The notes beneath the pieces are model-generated. The model was not told the DNA's origin, made no database searches, and saw nothing but the letters and a program-made list of their open reading frames with translations. A stretch of DNA of 64,000 bases. Source: Dehalococcoidia bacterium (GTDB lineage Bacteria > Chloroflexota > Dehalococcoidia > Bin125). The position numbers were made by a program, and so were the translations under genes. The stretch covers positions 90,285 through 154,284 of the forward strand of contig JAJDTU010000010.1 of the NCBI GenBank assembly GCA_022826965.1, given 5' to 3'. Below, one piece after another: positions 51,176-59,578 of the stretch (position 1 is the stretch's first letter; each line of letters starts with the position of its first letter).

Positions 51176-52822
51176 ATGCGTACCTTGATTGCCCTGTTGA
51201 TTGGCGCTCTGATTGGCGCGGTGACCCTGGGAGCCGTTTGGGGGATTGGTCACGGCGGCGGCGACGACCAAGTGGAGGTCCGCGTCTCGGTCGAACGGCT
51301 GCAAGACGGCCGTGTCGAGATCGGCCTGCAGCGGCTCGGCGACGATGGCGAATGGGGCGAGACGCAGAAGCCCCAGCATCGCTTCCTGGCGCCCGACGCC
51401 GACTCGGGCCAGATGAAATACAGCTCGTCAGTGACGTTTGACCTCGTCACTCGGGCCGAATACATCGCCGCCGAGTATCGCGATTATCTGGTCGAAGTGG
51501 GACGCTCGTATGGGTACTACTTCGCTCGCCGCTTCCACGCCGAAGACGACCTCGAATCGCTCGCCCCGGTGCTTTGCCTGGTCGATCCGAAGGAGTCCAC
51601 GCTGGGTGCGATGTGCGAGGGGATCGGCGAGACGTTCCCCACCGGCGTCGATGTCATCGAGTCGGACGACTACAACGCGATTGCCGACGAGGTGGAACGC
51701 CGCCTGTTGGCAGGCGAAGTCTCCCAAATCATGGCTACCTCGAACCGGATACTCGAGACGGCGGTCTTTGCTCGCGACCACGTCTTGCTCAACAACCCCG
51801 AGCTTGGTTGGACCTGGGTTCACTATTGGTTCGAGCCGATCGACCCGCAGTTGCCCGCGACAGACGACCTGTTCTGTGTGATCAGCCACGGTGGCGCGGA
51901 CTTCTTCTGGGGTCTTGCTTCCGACACTGCGATCATTGCGGCGGCCGCACTCGGCATAGACATGCGCGCCCAGTCGTTCAGCGAGGTCTCCGACCAGGCC
52001 GACGCGATTCGCCAGTGCGTCGAAGACGGTGCGGTCTCGATCGCGACCACGTTGGTCTCCCCGAGTGAACTGGGGCCAGCGATCGCGGAGGCGAGGGCGG
52101 CCGGAATCCCCGTGATGTCGTTCAACTCAGGTGTCCGCGCCGCCGCTGATGTGGGCAGCAGCTTCCACATCGGCCTCAACGATCGCCGCGCCGGAGAGCT
52201 CGCCGGTGAACAGTTCAATGAAGAGGGCACACAGGGCACGATCCTGTGCATCATCCATGAGCCGAACAACATCGGACTCCAGGAGCGCTGTGAAGGTCTC
52301 GCCGCGACGTACGCGAACGGCGAGGTCGAGAACTGGACGTACGAGGGCAGGGATGCTGACGAGGCCGTCCTCGAGCGCGCCTCCCAGGGCGATATCGCCG
52401 CGGTGTTGGCGCTCTCCGACTCAGTCGGCTTGGATATCCTCTTCGCCCAGTGGCCGGACCCCGAAGTGCCGCTGGCCACGTTCGGCTTCAACCTCGGTTT
52501 CGCCAAGTGGGTCGAAGAGGGCAAGATCATGTTCGCCATCTACGACCACCCGCTGGTGCAGACCTACCTGGGGGTCATGGGCGCGTTGCTGATCGAACGC
52601 ATGAGGCTCGACCCTGTCACCCTCTTCAACGGCATGGCCATGCTGATTGAACCCCAGATCGCAGACGCCGAACAAATGCGGAGGGTGACCAACGCACTTA
52701 TCCCGCAGGAGATTCAGGACCGCTATCTGAACAACGGCGATCAACCCGAGGGCGATGATGCACAGAGCGACGATTCAGAAGATGACGGCGGAGAAGGTGA
52801 CAACTCCGACGACGACGGCTGA
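51176..52822 (+). CDS. Membrane-anchored periplasmic-binding-protein-like protein with GLQ domain and duplicated lobe, paralogue 2
   Basis: A 548-residue paralogue of the gene upstream. It has the same plan: N-terminal membrane segment (5-24), GLQ domain at about 33-88 (ERLQDGRVEIGLQRLGDDGEW), an extra lobe at about 130-205 (VLCLVDPKESTLGAMCEGIGETF, C134) and a binding protein with second lobe at 355-425 (ILCIIHEPNNIGLQERCEGLAATY, C358). The last 25 residues are a run of Asp, Glu, Gly and Ser not found in the paralogue. The ATG at 51176 is chosen over a GTG at 51122 because the hydrophobic segment then aligns with that of paralogue 1. Confidence 0.82.
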   Translation: MRTLIALLIGALIGAVTLGAVWGIGHGGGDDQVEVRVSVERLQDGRVEIGLQRLGDDGEWGETQKPQHRFLAPDADSGQMKYSSSVTFDLVTRAEYIAAEYRDYLVEVGRSYGYYFARRFHAEDDLESLAPVLCLVDPKESTLGAMCEGIGETFPTGVDVIESDDYNAIADEVERRLLAGEVSQIMATSNRILETAVFARDHVLLNNPELGWTWVHYWFEPIDPQLPATDDLFCVISHGGADFFWGLASDTAIIAAAALGIDMRAQSFSEVSDQADAIRQCVEDGAVSIATTLVSPSELGPAIAEARAAGIPVMSFNSGVRAAADVGSSFHIGLNDRRAGELAGEQFNEEGTQGTILCIIHEPNNIGLQERCEGLAATYANGEVENWTYEGRDADEAVLERASQGDIAAVLALSDSVGLDILFAQWPDPEVPLATFGFNLGFAKWVEEGKIMFAIYDHPLVQTYLGVMGALLIERMRLDPVTLFNGMAMLIEPQIADAEQMRRVTNALIPQEIQDRYLNNGDQPEGDDAQSDDSEDDGGEGDNSDDDG

Positions 52823-53215
52823 CACGAGCGGACGTCGGTGGGCCCGGATTCCCACACACGCCGGGGCCGTCGGATGTTCGGCACTGGGTAGATCGGGCGA
52901 TCTGCAGATGCCATTCCGTGGAGACGGGGGCGACATCTCGTTTTCATTCGTCTTTACGAAACGACTTGCGGATAACGCGCCATTGGGCGTAGCGTCCTAG
53001 ACGACGGGGATGTACCGGGAGTTACTGAATGACCGGCCCGCGTGGCGCGCAGTCCCCAGGTTCCAAGCGTGTAGACCGTGGTATTGCGTATCCTGCCCCG
53101 CACAGGTCTATTGTGCGCACGGGAGCGTTTCCCGGTGCCCGCACGCGGAGGCTCCTTCCCCAATAGTCTGGACGGCACGCGCCCTGCCCGTGCCGTCCGC
53201 GGAGGCCGTTGCGAG
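52823..53215. other. 393-bp upstream region of korA
   Basis: No gene is evident. It holds an inverted repeat TTCGT-CTTT-ACGAA at 52947-52960 and a weak sigma70-like pair (TTGCGT at about 53086 and TCTATT 17 bases on). A GGAGG ribosome site (53201-53205) precedes korA. Confidence 0.4.
52947..52960. promoter_or_regulatory. Short inverted repeat upstream of korAB
   Basis: TTCGT-CTTT-ACGAA, inside a wider TCGTTT...AAACGA symmetry, in the promoter region of korA. Possible operator; five-base arms leave it uncertain. Confidence 0.25.
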
Positions 53216-55099
53216 ATGACCACCACTTCAACGAAGGCGAACGGGTCCGGCAACTCCAGCATGCCGATCCAGGAACGCGACCGCGTCACCGTGCGCTTCG
53301 CCGGAGACTCCGGTGACGGCATGCAGCTCGCCGGCAACCGCTTCGCCGACGCCACCGCGATTTTCGGCAACGACTTCTCCACGTTGCCCGATTTTCCGGC
53401 CGAAATCCGAGCACCTGCCGGATCGCTGGCCGGTGTTTCCAGTTTCCAGATCTCGTTTTCGAAGCACCAAATCTTCACCCCAGGTGACGAGCCGGACACG
53501 CTCGTGGCGATGAACCCGGCGGCGCTGAAGTCGCACCTCTCGGCACTGACCAAGGGCGGACTGCTGGTGATCAACGAAGACGCCTTCACGTCGGGCAATC
53601 TGAAGAAGGCGAACTATCCGAGCAATCCGCTCAGCGACGGCTCGCTCGAGGGTTACCGGATTATCAAGGCGCCGATCACCACCGCTGCGGTCGCTGCGGT
53701 CGATGACCTCGGTCTTTCCAACCAGAACGCCGAGCGAACCAAGAATTTCTTCGCGCTCGGCCTCGTCTACTGGCTTTATGACCGCGATCTGCAGCCGACA
53801 CTCGATTGGATTGAAGAGCGCTTCGGCCGTCTGCCGAACATCGCCGAGGCAAACCGACGTGCGCTCTTCGCCGGCCACTCATACGGCGAGACGACCGAGA
53901 TCGCGGACGCGCACGTTCGCGTCCCTCCGGCTGTTCTGACTCCCGGTGAGTACCGAACGATCACCGGCAATCAGGCGATGGTGCTCGGCCTGATCACTGC
54001 CGCTCACCTGAGCGACCTTGAGCTGTTCTACGGCTCCTACCCAATCACTCCCGCGTCCGACATTCTGGTCGAACTCGCTGCGCTACGAGAGTTTGGCGTG
54101 CGGACGTTCCAGGCGGAAGATGAGATCTCGGCGGTCGGTACGGCAATCGGCGCAGCCTACGGCGGAGGCCTCGGCGTCACCGGAACCTCCGGTCCCGGCA
54201 TTGCGCTGAAGAGCGAAGCGATCAACCTCGCCGTGATGACCGAGCTGCCACTGATCGTCCTCGACGTGCAACGCTCCGGCCCCTCAACCGGCATGCCGAC
54301 CAAGACCGAGCAGACCGACCTACTGCAGGTCATGTACGGGCGCAACGGCGAATCGCCGCTTTGCGTGCTCGCCGCCAAGTCACCCGGCGATTGCTTCTAC
54401 ATGGTGCTCGAAGCGGTCCGCCTGGCGTACCAGTTCGTGACACCGGTGGTATTGCTCTCGGACACCTACCTGGCCAACACGGCCGAGCCCTGGCCGGTAC
54501 CCGATATCACGCAGCTCGATCCAATCGACGTTCCCTATCGCCGACTTGAACACGTCAACCCGGAGGACTTCGAACCGTACAAGCGCGACCCCGACACCCT
54601 TGCGCGGATGTTTATTCCGCCCGGGCTGCCGAACTTGCAGCATCGGATCGGTGGTCTGGAGAAGTCGGATATCACCGGGGATGTGGCCTACTCGCCTGAG
54701 AATCACCAGCGAATGACCGACCTGCGGGCGGCCAAGATCGCGGGTATCGCCAACTTCATCCCCGAGCTCGAGGTTGACGGACCAGAGTCCGGTGACCTGC
54801 TCGTGTTGAGTTGGGGCTCGACCTACGGGGCTGTGTTCACCGCCGTCAACGACGCGCGTGAAGCCGGCCACGAAGTCGCCCACGCGCACCTGCAGTACCT
54901 CAATCCGTTCCCGCGCAACCTCGGCGACGTGGTCTCGCGATACAAGAAGGTGCTGATTCCCGAGGCCAACACCGGCCAATTGCGCATGCTCGTCCGCGCC
55001 AACTTCCTGGTTGACGCCAAGGGCTACAACGAGGTCACCGGGCAGCCGCTCTCGGCCCGCCTGTTGGCCGAAGCAATTGGCCAGCTGGCCGCGGAATAG
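53216..55099 (+). CDS. korA: 2-oxoacid:ferredoxin oxidoreductase, fused gamma-alpha subunit
   Basis: A 627-residue subunit of a 2-oxoglutarate (or related 2-oxoacid) ferredoxin oxidoreductase. Residues ~20-200 are the gamma domain (RFAGDSGDGMQLAG, GDEPDTLVAMNPAAL); the alpha/TPP-pyrimidine domain follows (FYGSYPITPASDIL, AEDEISAVGTAIGAAYGG, TGTSGPGIALKSEA). The C-terminal domain ends in GQLRMLVR. With KorB it oxidises 2-oxoglutarate to succinyl-CoA, reducing ferredoxin. The ATG at 53216 has GGAGG ten bases upstream. korB follows after 48 bases. Confidence 0.93.
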   Translation: MTTTSTKANGSGNSSMPIQERDRVTVRFAGDSGDGMQLAGNRFADATAIFGNDFSTLPDFPAEIRAPAGSLAGVSSFQISFSKHQIFTPGDEPDTLVAMNPAALKSHLSALTKGGLLVINEDAFTSGNLKKANYPSNPLSDGSLEGYRIIKAPITTAAVAAVDDLGLSNQNAERTKNFFALGLVYWLYDRDLQPTLDWIEERFGRLPNIAEANRRALFAGHSYGETTEIADAHVRVPPAVLTPGEYRTITGNQAMVLGLITAAHLSDLELFYGSYPITPASDILVELAALREFGVRTFQAEDEISAVGTAIGAAYGGGLGVTGTSGPGIALKSEAINLAVMTELPLIVLDVQRSGPSTGMPTKTEQTDLLQVMYGRNGESPLCVLAAKSPGDCFYMVLEAVRLAYQFVTPVVLLSDTYLANTAEPWPVPDITQLDPIDVPYRRLEHVNPEDFEPYKRDPDTLARMFIPPGLPNLQHRIGGLEKSDITGDVAYSPENHQRMTDLRAAKIAGIANFIPELEVDGPESGDLLVLSWGSTYGAVFTAVNDAREAGHEVAHAHLQYLNPFPRNLGDVVSRYKKVLIPEANTGQLRMLVRANFLVDAKGYNEVTGQPLSARLLAEAIGQLAAE

Positions 55100-55147
55100 C
55101 GACGACATTGACGTAGGATTGAGTCAGAGAGCCACAGGAGACACGAC

Positions 55148-56203
55148 ATGGTACTCCAGACGCCGCATGCTCCAGAGCCGGTTGAGTCCATCATCCCGCT
55201 GGCCAGCGAGGATCTGACGCGCAAGGACTACGCGTCCGACGTCGACACCCGCTGGTGCCCCGGCTGCGGCGACTATTCGATCCTCGCTCAGATGCAGCGC
55301 GGCCTGTCCAACCTCAACGTCGCGCCCGAGAAGATGGTCTTCGTTTCCGGCATCGGCTGCTCGTCGCGCTTCCCCTACTACATGAACACGTACGGGGTGC
55401 ACTCGATCCACGGTCGAGCCCCGACGATCGCGTCCGGGCTCAAGCTCGCACGCCCGGATCTGATGGTCTTCGTGATCACCGGCGACGGCGATGCGCTGTC
55501 GATTGGCGGCAACCATTTGCTGCACGTGCTGCGTCGCAACATGGACGTCAAGATCTTCCTCTTTAACAATCGGATCTACGGCCTGACCAAGGGTCAGTAC
55601 TCGCCGACCTCCGAGCTCGGCAAGGTGACCAAGTCGTCGCCGATCGGCACGACCGAGCGTCCGCTCAACCCGCTGTCGGTCGCGCTGGCGTCTGAGGCGA
55701 CCTTTGTCGCGCGCACCTTCGACACCGACCCGCAGCACCTGACCGCCACCATCGAGCAGGCGGCCCGGCACCACGGCGCCGCGTTCGTCGAGATCCTGCA
55801 GAACTGCAACATCTTCAACGACCGCGCCTTCGCCGATTACACCGACCGCGATGTGCGCAACGAGCGCTTGCTCTATCTCGAGCACGGACAGCCGATGCTC
55901 TTCGGCGAGAACGAGGACAAGGGCCTCGCCGTTTCAGCGACCGGTTTGCGCGTCGTCGACACCGACGGACCCGACGCTGGCCTGATCCTGTCCCACGACG
56001 CGACTCGGCCCGCTCCGGATGTTCATCAACTCCTGGCGCGCTGCCAGTACCCGGAGATGCCGGTCCCGATGGGCGTCATCCGGCGCGTCAACGCGCCGAC
56101 CTACGGCGACTACATCGACAGTCAGATCGAGGTCGCCAAGTTCAAGAGCCGGAACGACGTCGCGCAGTTGCTGAAGGGTCGCTCGACCTGGCAGGTGGAG
56201 TAG
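55148..56203 (+). CDS. korB: 2-oxoacid:ferredoxin oxidoreductase beta subunit
   Basis: A 351-residue TPP- and iron-sulphur-binding beta subunit. C37 and C40 in WCPGCG, a Cys in GIGCSSR and one in LQNCNIFND are the likely 4Fe-4S ligands; ITGDGDALSIGGNHLLH with NNRIYGLTKGQ is the TPP/Mg motif. Start ATG at 55148 with CAGGAGA upstream. It pairs with korA. No ferredoxin gene is adjacent. Confidence 0.94.
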   Translation: MVLQTPHAPEPVESIIPLASEDLTRKDYASDVDTRWCPGCGDYSILAQMQRGLSNLNVAPEKMVFVSGIGCSSRFPYYMNTYGVHSIHGRAPTIASGLKLARPDLMVFVITGDGDALSIGGNHLLHVLRRNMDVKIFLFNNRIYGLTKGQYSPTSELGKVTKSSPIGTTERPLNPLSVALASEATFVARTFDTDPQHLTATIEQAARHHGAAFVEILQNCNIFNDRAFADYTDRDVRNERLLYLEHGQPMLFGENEDKGLAVSATGLRVVDTDGPDAGLILSHDATRPAPDVHQLLARCQYPEMPVPMGVIRRVNAPTYGDYIDSQIEVAKFKSRNDVAQLLKGRSTWQVE

Positions 56204-56243
56204 GACAAGCCGGTCGGAGGAAGAAGGTAGCGGCTGAGGTCTC

Positions 56244-57494
56244 GTGCCATTCAGAATCTCGTGGGCTTCTGACACCATTGCGGTCAGTGGCGAGGTCAGC
56301 GACACCCAAGCGATCCGTCAGTTTTGTGAAGCCTTGAATCAGACCATTGTTGCTGGTAGGTCGAATCAGATTCGATTGGACTTCGCCGACTGCGAGGATC
56401 TAACGCAGGCAATAATGCTCCCACTCTTACCCCAAATCGTTCGCTGTCGCGAGGAGTACGGCACTCAGTTCGTGCTCGTCCTCCCCGACCAGCGTGCGAC
56501 TCTCTTTCATTCGTCGCTGCATGGTCTGTTTGCCAACACAAACTGGGCCCACTTTGTCCAGCCGGAAGAATTCGAAGCGGTAGATGAAGCGGCCGATCGG
56601 GTGCCTGTTCGGCGATTTACGAGTCACTCGGAGATGTCGGACGCGATTAACGATTTGCTTCGATTCCTGTTACGGCGCCGAGACATCGGCCGTGGAACGC
56701 TGCAGGCCATCGAATGGTCGATCAACGAAATCACGGAGAATGTCCTCAGCCACGCGGAGTCACCAGTCGGTGGATTCGTTCAAGCGACAGAGTACGCATC
56801 GTCGATTGAGTTCGTCGTTGCTGATGCAGGGATTGGCATTCCCGAGAGCCTACGCATTGACGATGACGAGCGGGCATTGCTCGAGGCTGTCTCGGAAGGC
56901 GGAACGCGCGACCGTTCTTCGAACGCTGGCAACGGACTGTATGGCAGCTACCGGATCGCCACTGTTTCCGGGGGTGAATTCGAAGTGCATTCGCAGAATG
57001 CAACATTGCGATCCGACCTGAGGATTGCCGAGCCTCTGACCAAGGGTGAGGCCCTCCCGTTTCCGGGTACTTCAGTTCGGTGCTCGGTCGGTCGGTTCGA
57101 CGGTCAGCTCCTCGAAGAGGCGCTCAGATTCAACGGAACGCCTCACGAGATTTCGAGTGACTACGTGGAGCGAACATTTGAAACTGACACCGGCGATCTG
57201 CTGTATTCGATTGGGACTCACGCATTGGGTGATCTTGGATCACGTCGCGGTGGGGCCCGAGTCCGGCAAGAGCTGCGAAATCTCTTGCGGGGTCAAGGAC
57301 AGGTAGTAGTCGACTTCTCGGACGTGAGAATCATCTCCAGCAGCTTCGCTGATGAAGTGTTCGGGCGACTCTTCGTCGAACTCGGGCCCAGAGCCTTCAT
57401 GTCCCGCATCGTCCTGCGCAATGTAGACGCTACAATCGACGGTCTGATCGACCGCGCGATTGTGCAGCGGACCAGACTCAGCGAACAGCGCTAG
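56244..57494 (+). CDS. STAS-like / GHKL ATPase / DUF4325 three-domain regulator
   Basis: A 416-residue protein, GTG start. Residues 1 to ~105 look like a STAS-type domain (IRLDFADCEDLTQAIMLPLL). Residues ~150-250 carry GHKL ATPase boxes: N-box EWSINEITENVLSH (E157-H170), VADAGIGIPE (D194) and GNGLYGS. The C-terminal ~90 residues match DUF4325, another STAS-like fold (VVVDFSDVRIISSSFADEVFG). This unites anti-sigma-kinase-like and antagonist-like modules in one chain. Base composition is visibly less GC-rich than the neighbours, suggesting transfer. It lies 40 bases after korB, but a functional link is doubtful. Target unknown. Confidence 0.8.
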   Translation: MPFRISWASDTIAVSGEVSDTQAIRQFCEALNQTIVAGRSNQIRLDFADCEDLTQAIMLPLLPQIVRCREEYGTQFVLVLPDQRATLFHSSLHGLFANTNWAHFVQPEEFEAVDEAADRVPVRRFTSHSEMSDAINDLLRFLLRRRDIGRGTLQAIEWSINEITENVLSHAESPVGGFVQATEYASSIEFVVADAGIGIPESLRIDDDERALLEAVSEGGTRDRSSNAGNGLYGSYRIATVSGGEFEVHSQNATLRSDLRIAEPLTKGEALPFPGTSVRCSVGRFDGQLLEEALRFNGTPHEISSDYVERTFETDTGDLLYSIGTHALGDLGSRRGGARVRQELRNLLRGQGQVVVDFSDVRIISSSFADEVFGRLFVELGPRAFMSRIVLRNVDATIDGLIDRAIVQRTRLSEQR

Positions 57495-58267
57495 CGTGCC
57501 CGATTGCCGCCTCCGTCGATGGTGTGCATGGCGCCATTGACGTAGCGGCTGTCGTCTGAGCAGAGCCAGGTGACGAGGGCGGCAACCTCTTCCGGCTCGC
57601 CGTAGCGGCCGAGGGGGTTGGCGGAGGCGAAGGCGTCGTGGACGGCTTCGGGGTTGTCGGGGTCGAACTGGCGCTCGAGGCTGCGCATCATCCTGGTCTC
57701 GATCGGGCCCGGGCAGACCGCGTTGACGCGGACGTTGGGCGCGAGCTCATGGGCGGCGGACTTGGTCATTCCGACGACCGCGTGCTTGGACGCGCCGTAG
57801 GCGATTATGCCCGGCGTCGGCGACAGGCCGGCAACCGAGGCGGTGTTCACGATCGCGCCGCCGCCGGAGTCCGCCATCGCCGGGGCGACGTGCTTCATGC
57901 CCAGCCAGACGCCCTTGAGGTTGACCGCGATCACGCGGTCGAAGTCGTCTTCGTCGAGATCGGTCAAGGCTGAGCGCACGCCCTCGATGCCTGCGTTGTT
58001 GAAGAACGCGTCGACGCGGCCGTAGGCCGATACCGCCTCGGAGACGTACCGGGCGACATCGGCTTCCTGGGTCACGTCCGCCTCGACCGTGATGCACTCG
58101 CCGCCGGCGTTGGCGACTGCGGCGACGGTCTCGTCGAGGTCGGAGCCGGCGAGGTCGACCGCGACCACCTTGGCGCCGTCCTCGGCGAAGCGGACGCAGG
58201 CGGCGCGGCCGATGCCGCCTGCCGCGCCGGTCACTATTGCCACCATTCCTTCAAATCGATCGCTCAT
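57491..58267 (-). CDS. Short-chain dehydrogenase/reductase
   Basis: A 258-residue classical SDR: TGAAGGIGRAACV, FFNNAGIEG, VNTASVAG with active Ser, Y-G-A-S-K pair and VCPGPIETRM. It closely follows the FabG-like pattern and ends with NGAMHTIDGGG. Substrate unknown. Stop shares CTAG with the convergent regulator gene. Confidence 0.9.
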   Translation of the reverse strand: MSDRFEGMVAIVTGAAGGIGRAACVRFAEDGAKVVAVDLAGSDLDETVAAVANAGGECITVEADVTQEADVARYVSEAVSAYGRVDAFFNNAGIEGVRSALTDLDEDDFDRVIAVNLKGVWLGMKHVAPAMADSGGGAIVNTASVAGLSPTPGIIAYGASKHAVVGMTKSAAHELAPNVRVNAVCPGPIETRMMRSLERQFDPDNPEAVHDAFASANPLGRYGEPEEVAALVTWLCSDDSRYVNGAMHTIDGGGNRAR

Positions 58268-58322
58268 CGTCAGCCGTCCTCTCAGAGGGGTTGCCGTTCA
58301 GGTTCCAGCGGAGGATAGACGG

Positions 58323-59204
58323 TCAGATCCCGATGATTGGGTCGTACCAGCGGGGGGCGGCGACGTAGAGGGCGAGGTAGACGCAGAGGACGCCGAGTCC
58401 TAGCACGATGAGCTCGGGCAGGGGACGCAGGATCTTGACCTTCGTCGCGGCCCTGATGAAGCTCGACCAGTTGGGGAAGCTCCAGAGGATGCCGGCGGCG
58501 ATGGCGCCGACGATCATGCCGCCCAGGTGTCCGCCGATGCTGATTCTTGGTATCAGGAGCGAGAAGACGATGTTGATGATCAGGAAGAACAGAATGCCTG
58601 AGTCCTGCCAGCGTCGGCCGGAGGCGCGCTCGGCGATGACGACCGCGCCGGCCAGGCCGAAGACGGCTCCCGAGGCGCCGGCGGTGAAGGCGTTGGGCTC
58701 GACCAGCAGCGCGCCGAGCGCGCCACCGGTGAGGGAGACGCCGTAGAGCAGCAGCATCCGCCACCAGCCGATCGCCGGCTCCAGCATGCGGCCGAGGAAG
58801 ACGAGGATGAGGATGTTCATGGCCATGTGCAGCAGGCCGTAGTGGAGGAAGGCCGAGGTGATGAGGCGCCACCACTCGCCGTCGTAGACGAGCGCGCCGT
58901 GCAGGGCGAAGTCGGCGTGGACCTCGGTGACGCCGCCGCCCCAGAAGGAGAGCGAGCCGGTGTAGAGCGAGACGAAAATCCAGACCAGCGCGTTGGCCGC
59001 GGCCAGGCCCTGGGAGACGCGAATCGGTGACGATGTCGACCACTCGCGGGTGCGCTTGCGGCCCTCCTGGACGCACTCGGGGCACTGAAAGCCGACCGGG
59101 GCCTGGACCATGCAGCCTGTGCAGATGGGCCGATTGCAGCGCTGGCAGAGGACGCCGGCCCAGGTATCGGTGTGGCGATAGCAGGTGGCGTCGCGGGAAC
59201 TCAT
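58323..59204 (-). CDS. Rhomboid intramembrane serine protease with N-terminal B-box-type zinc finger
   Basis: A 293-residue membrane protease. The first 44 residues hold a zinc-finger pattern C8-x2-H11-x8-C20-x2-C23-x4-C28-x2-C31-x9-C41-x2-C44. Six or more membrane helices follow with the rhomboid motifs HMAMNILIL, the catalytic Ser in GASGAVFG and the catalytic His in GGHLGG. Similar zinc-finger rhomboids are known in actinobacteria and chloroflexi. It cuts membrane proteins within the bilayer; the soluble finger may bind partners. Element A lies just upstream. Confidence 0.92.
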   Translation of the reverse strand: MSSRDATCYRHTDTWAGVLCQRCNRPICTGCMVQAPVGFQCPECVQEGRKRTREWSTSSPIRVSQGLAAANALVWIFVSLYTGSLSFWGGGVTEVHADFALHGALVYDGEWWRLITSAFLHYGLLHMAMNILILVFLGRMLEPAIGWWRMLLLYGVSLTGGALGALLVEPNAFTAGASGAVFGLAGAVVIAERASGRRWQDSGILFFLIINIVFSLLIPRISIGGHLGGMIVGAIAAGILWSFPNWSSFIRAATKVKILRPLPELIVLGLGVLCVYLALYVAAPRWYDPIIGI

Positions 59205-59246
59205 GCGCTCAGTGTATGAGCGAGTTCGATCGCTTCTCGACCAGGT

Positions 59247-59350
59247 TTCAGGTTTTCAGCAAACTTTTTTTCGCGGCGAGAAAAAGGGCGAAGTTCAGCG
59301 TATAGCTGGAGATCGCGCGAATTCCCTTTCAGGTTTTTTCAGGTTTCATC
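59247..59350 (+). repeat. Non-coding element A, homologous to 41401-41520
   Basis: Ordered blocks TTCAGGTTTTC (59247), CTTTTTTTCG, CTGGAGATCG (59306), GAATTC, TTTCAG and TTTTTCAGGTT are shared with element B. TTCAGG is itself repeated inside. It starts 43 bases from the rhomboid start codon. Confidence 0.75.
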
Positions 59351-59388
59351 AGCTCCTGTCGAATTCTCTCTCGCGGAAAAAAAGAGGC

Positions 59389-59461
59389 TGCCCCCTCTGC
59401 CTGCGGCATCCCCGCATCAAGTGCAGGGCAGGCCCCCCCGCTGCGCGGGGGGAGAGGGGAA
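59389..59461 (-). repeat. Two-hairpin palindromic repeat, copy h, interrupted
   Basis: Read on the minus strand: CTCCCCCCGCGCAGCGGGGGG, an extra segment of about 22 bases that itself forms a hairpin (CCCGCA / TGC-A-GGG as read on plus, 59411-59430), then TGCC-GCA-GGCA and a G-run. All other copies lack the extra segment. Confidence 0.85.
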
Positions 59462-59578
59462 CCAGCCGAGGTCCCCTCATGTGCGGTCGATGATACACGA
59501 ACGGATGTACGGTAGGGTGACTGGCGGTGTTGTGGGACACAGAGGCGGATCGGCGCGGTGAGCACGTAGGATGCGGTC

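Larger units (their letters stand above)
59205..59578. other. 374-bp divergent region holding element A and repeat copy h
   Basis: No gene is seen. It contains the A/T-rich non-coding element A (59247-59350), an inverted T-run/A-run pair (CTTTTTTTCGCGG and CGCGGAAAAAAAG) and the palindromic repeat copy h (59389-59461). Promoters for the rhomboid and the restriction enzyme must lie here. Confidence 0.6.

Noticed and set aside
49537..52822. Sugar ABC transporter operon
   Set aside because: Only the two binding-protein-like genes are present; neighbours on both sides are unrelated and no permease or ATPase is nearby.
10814..59461. CRISPR array formed by the palindromic repeats
   Set aside because: Copies are kilobases apart, in both orientations and without regular spacers; no cas gene is present.
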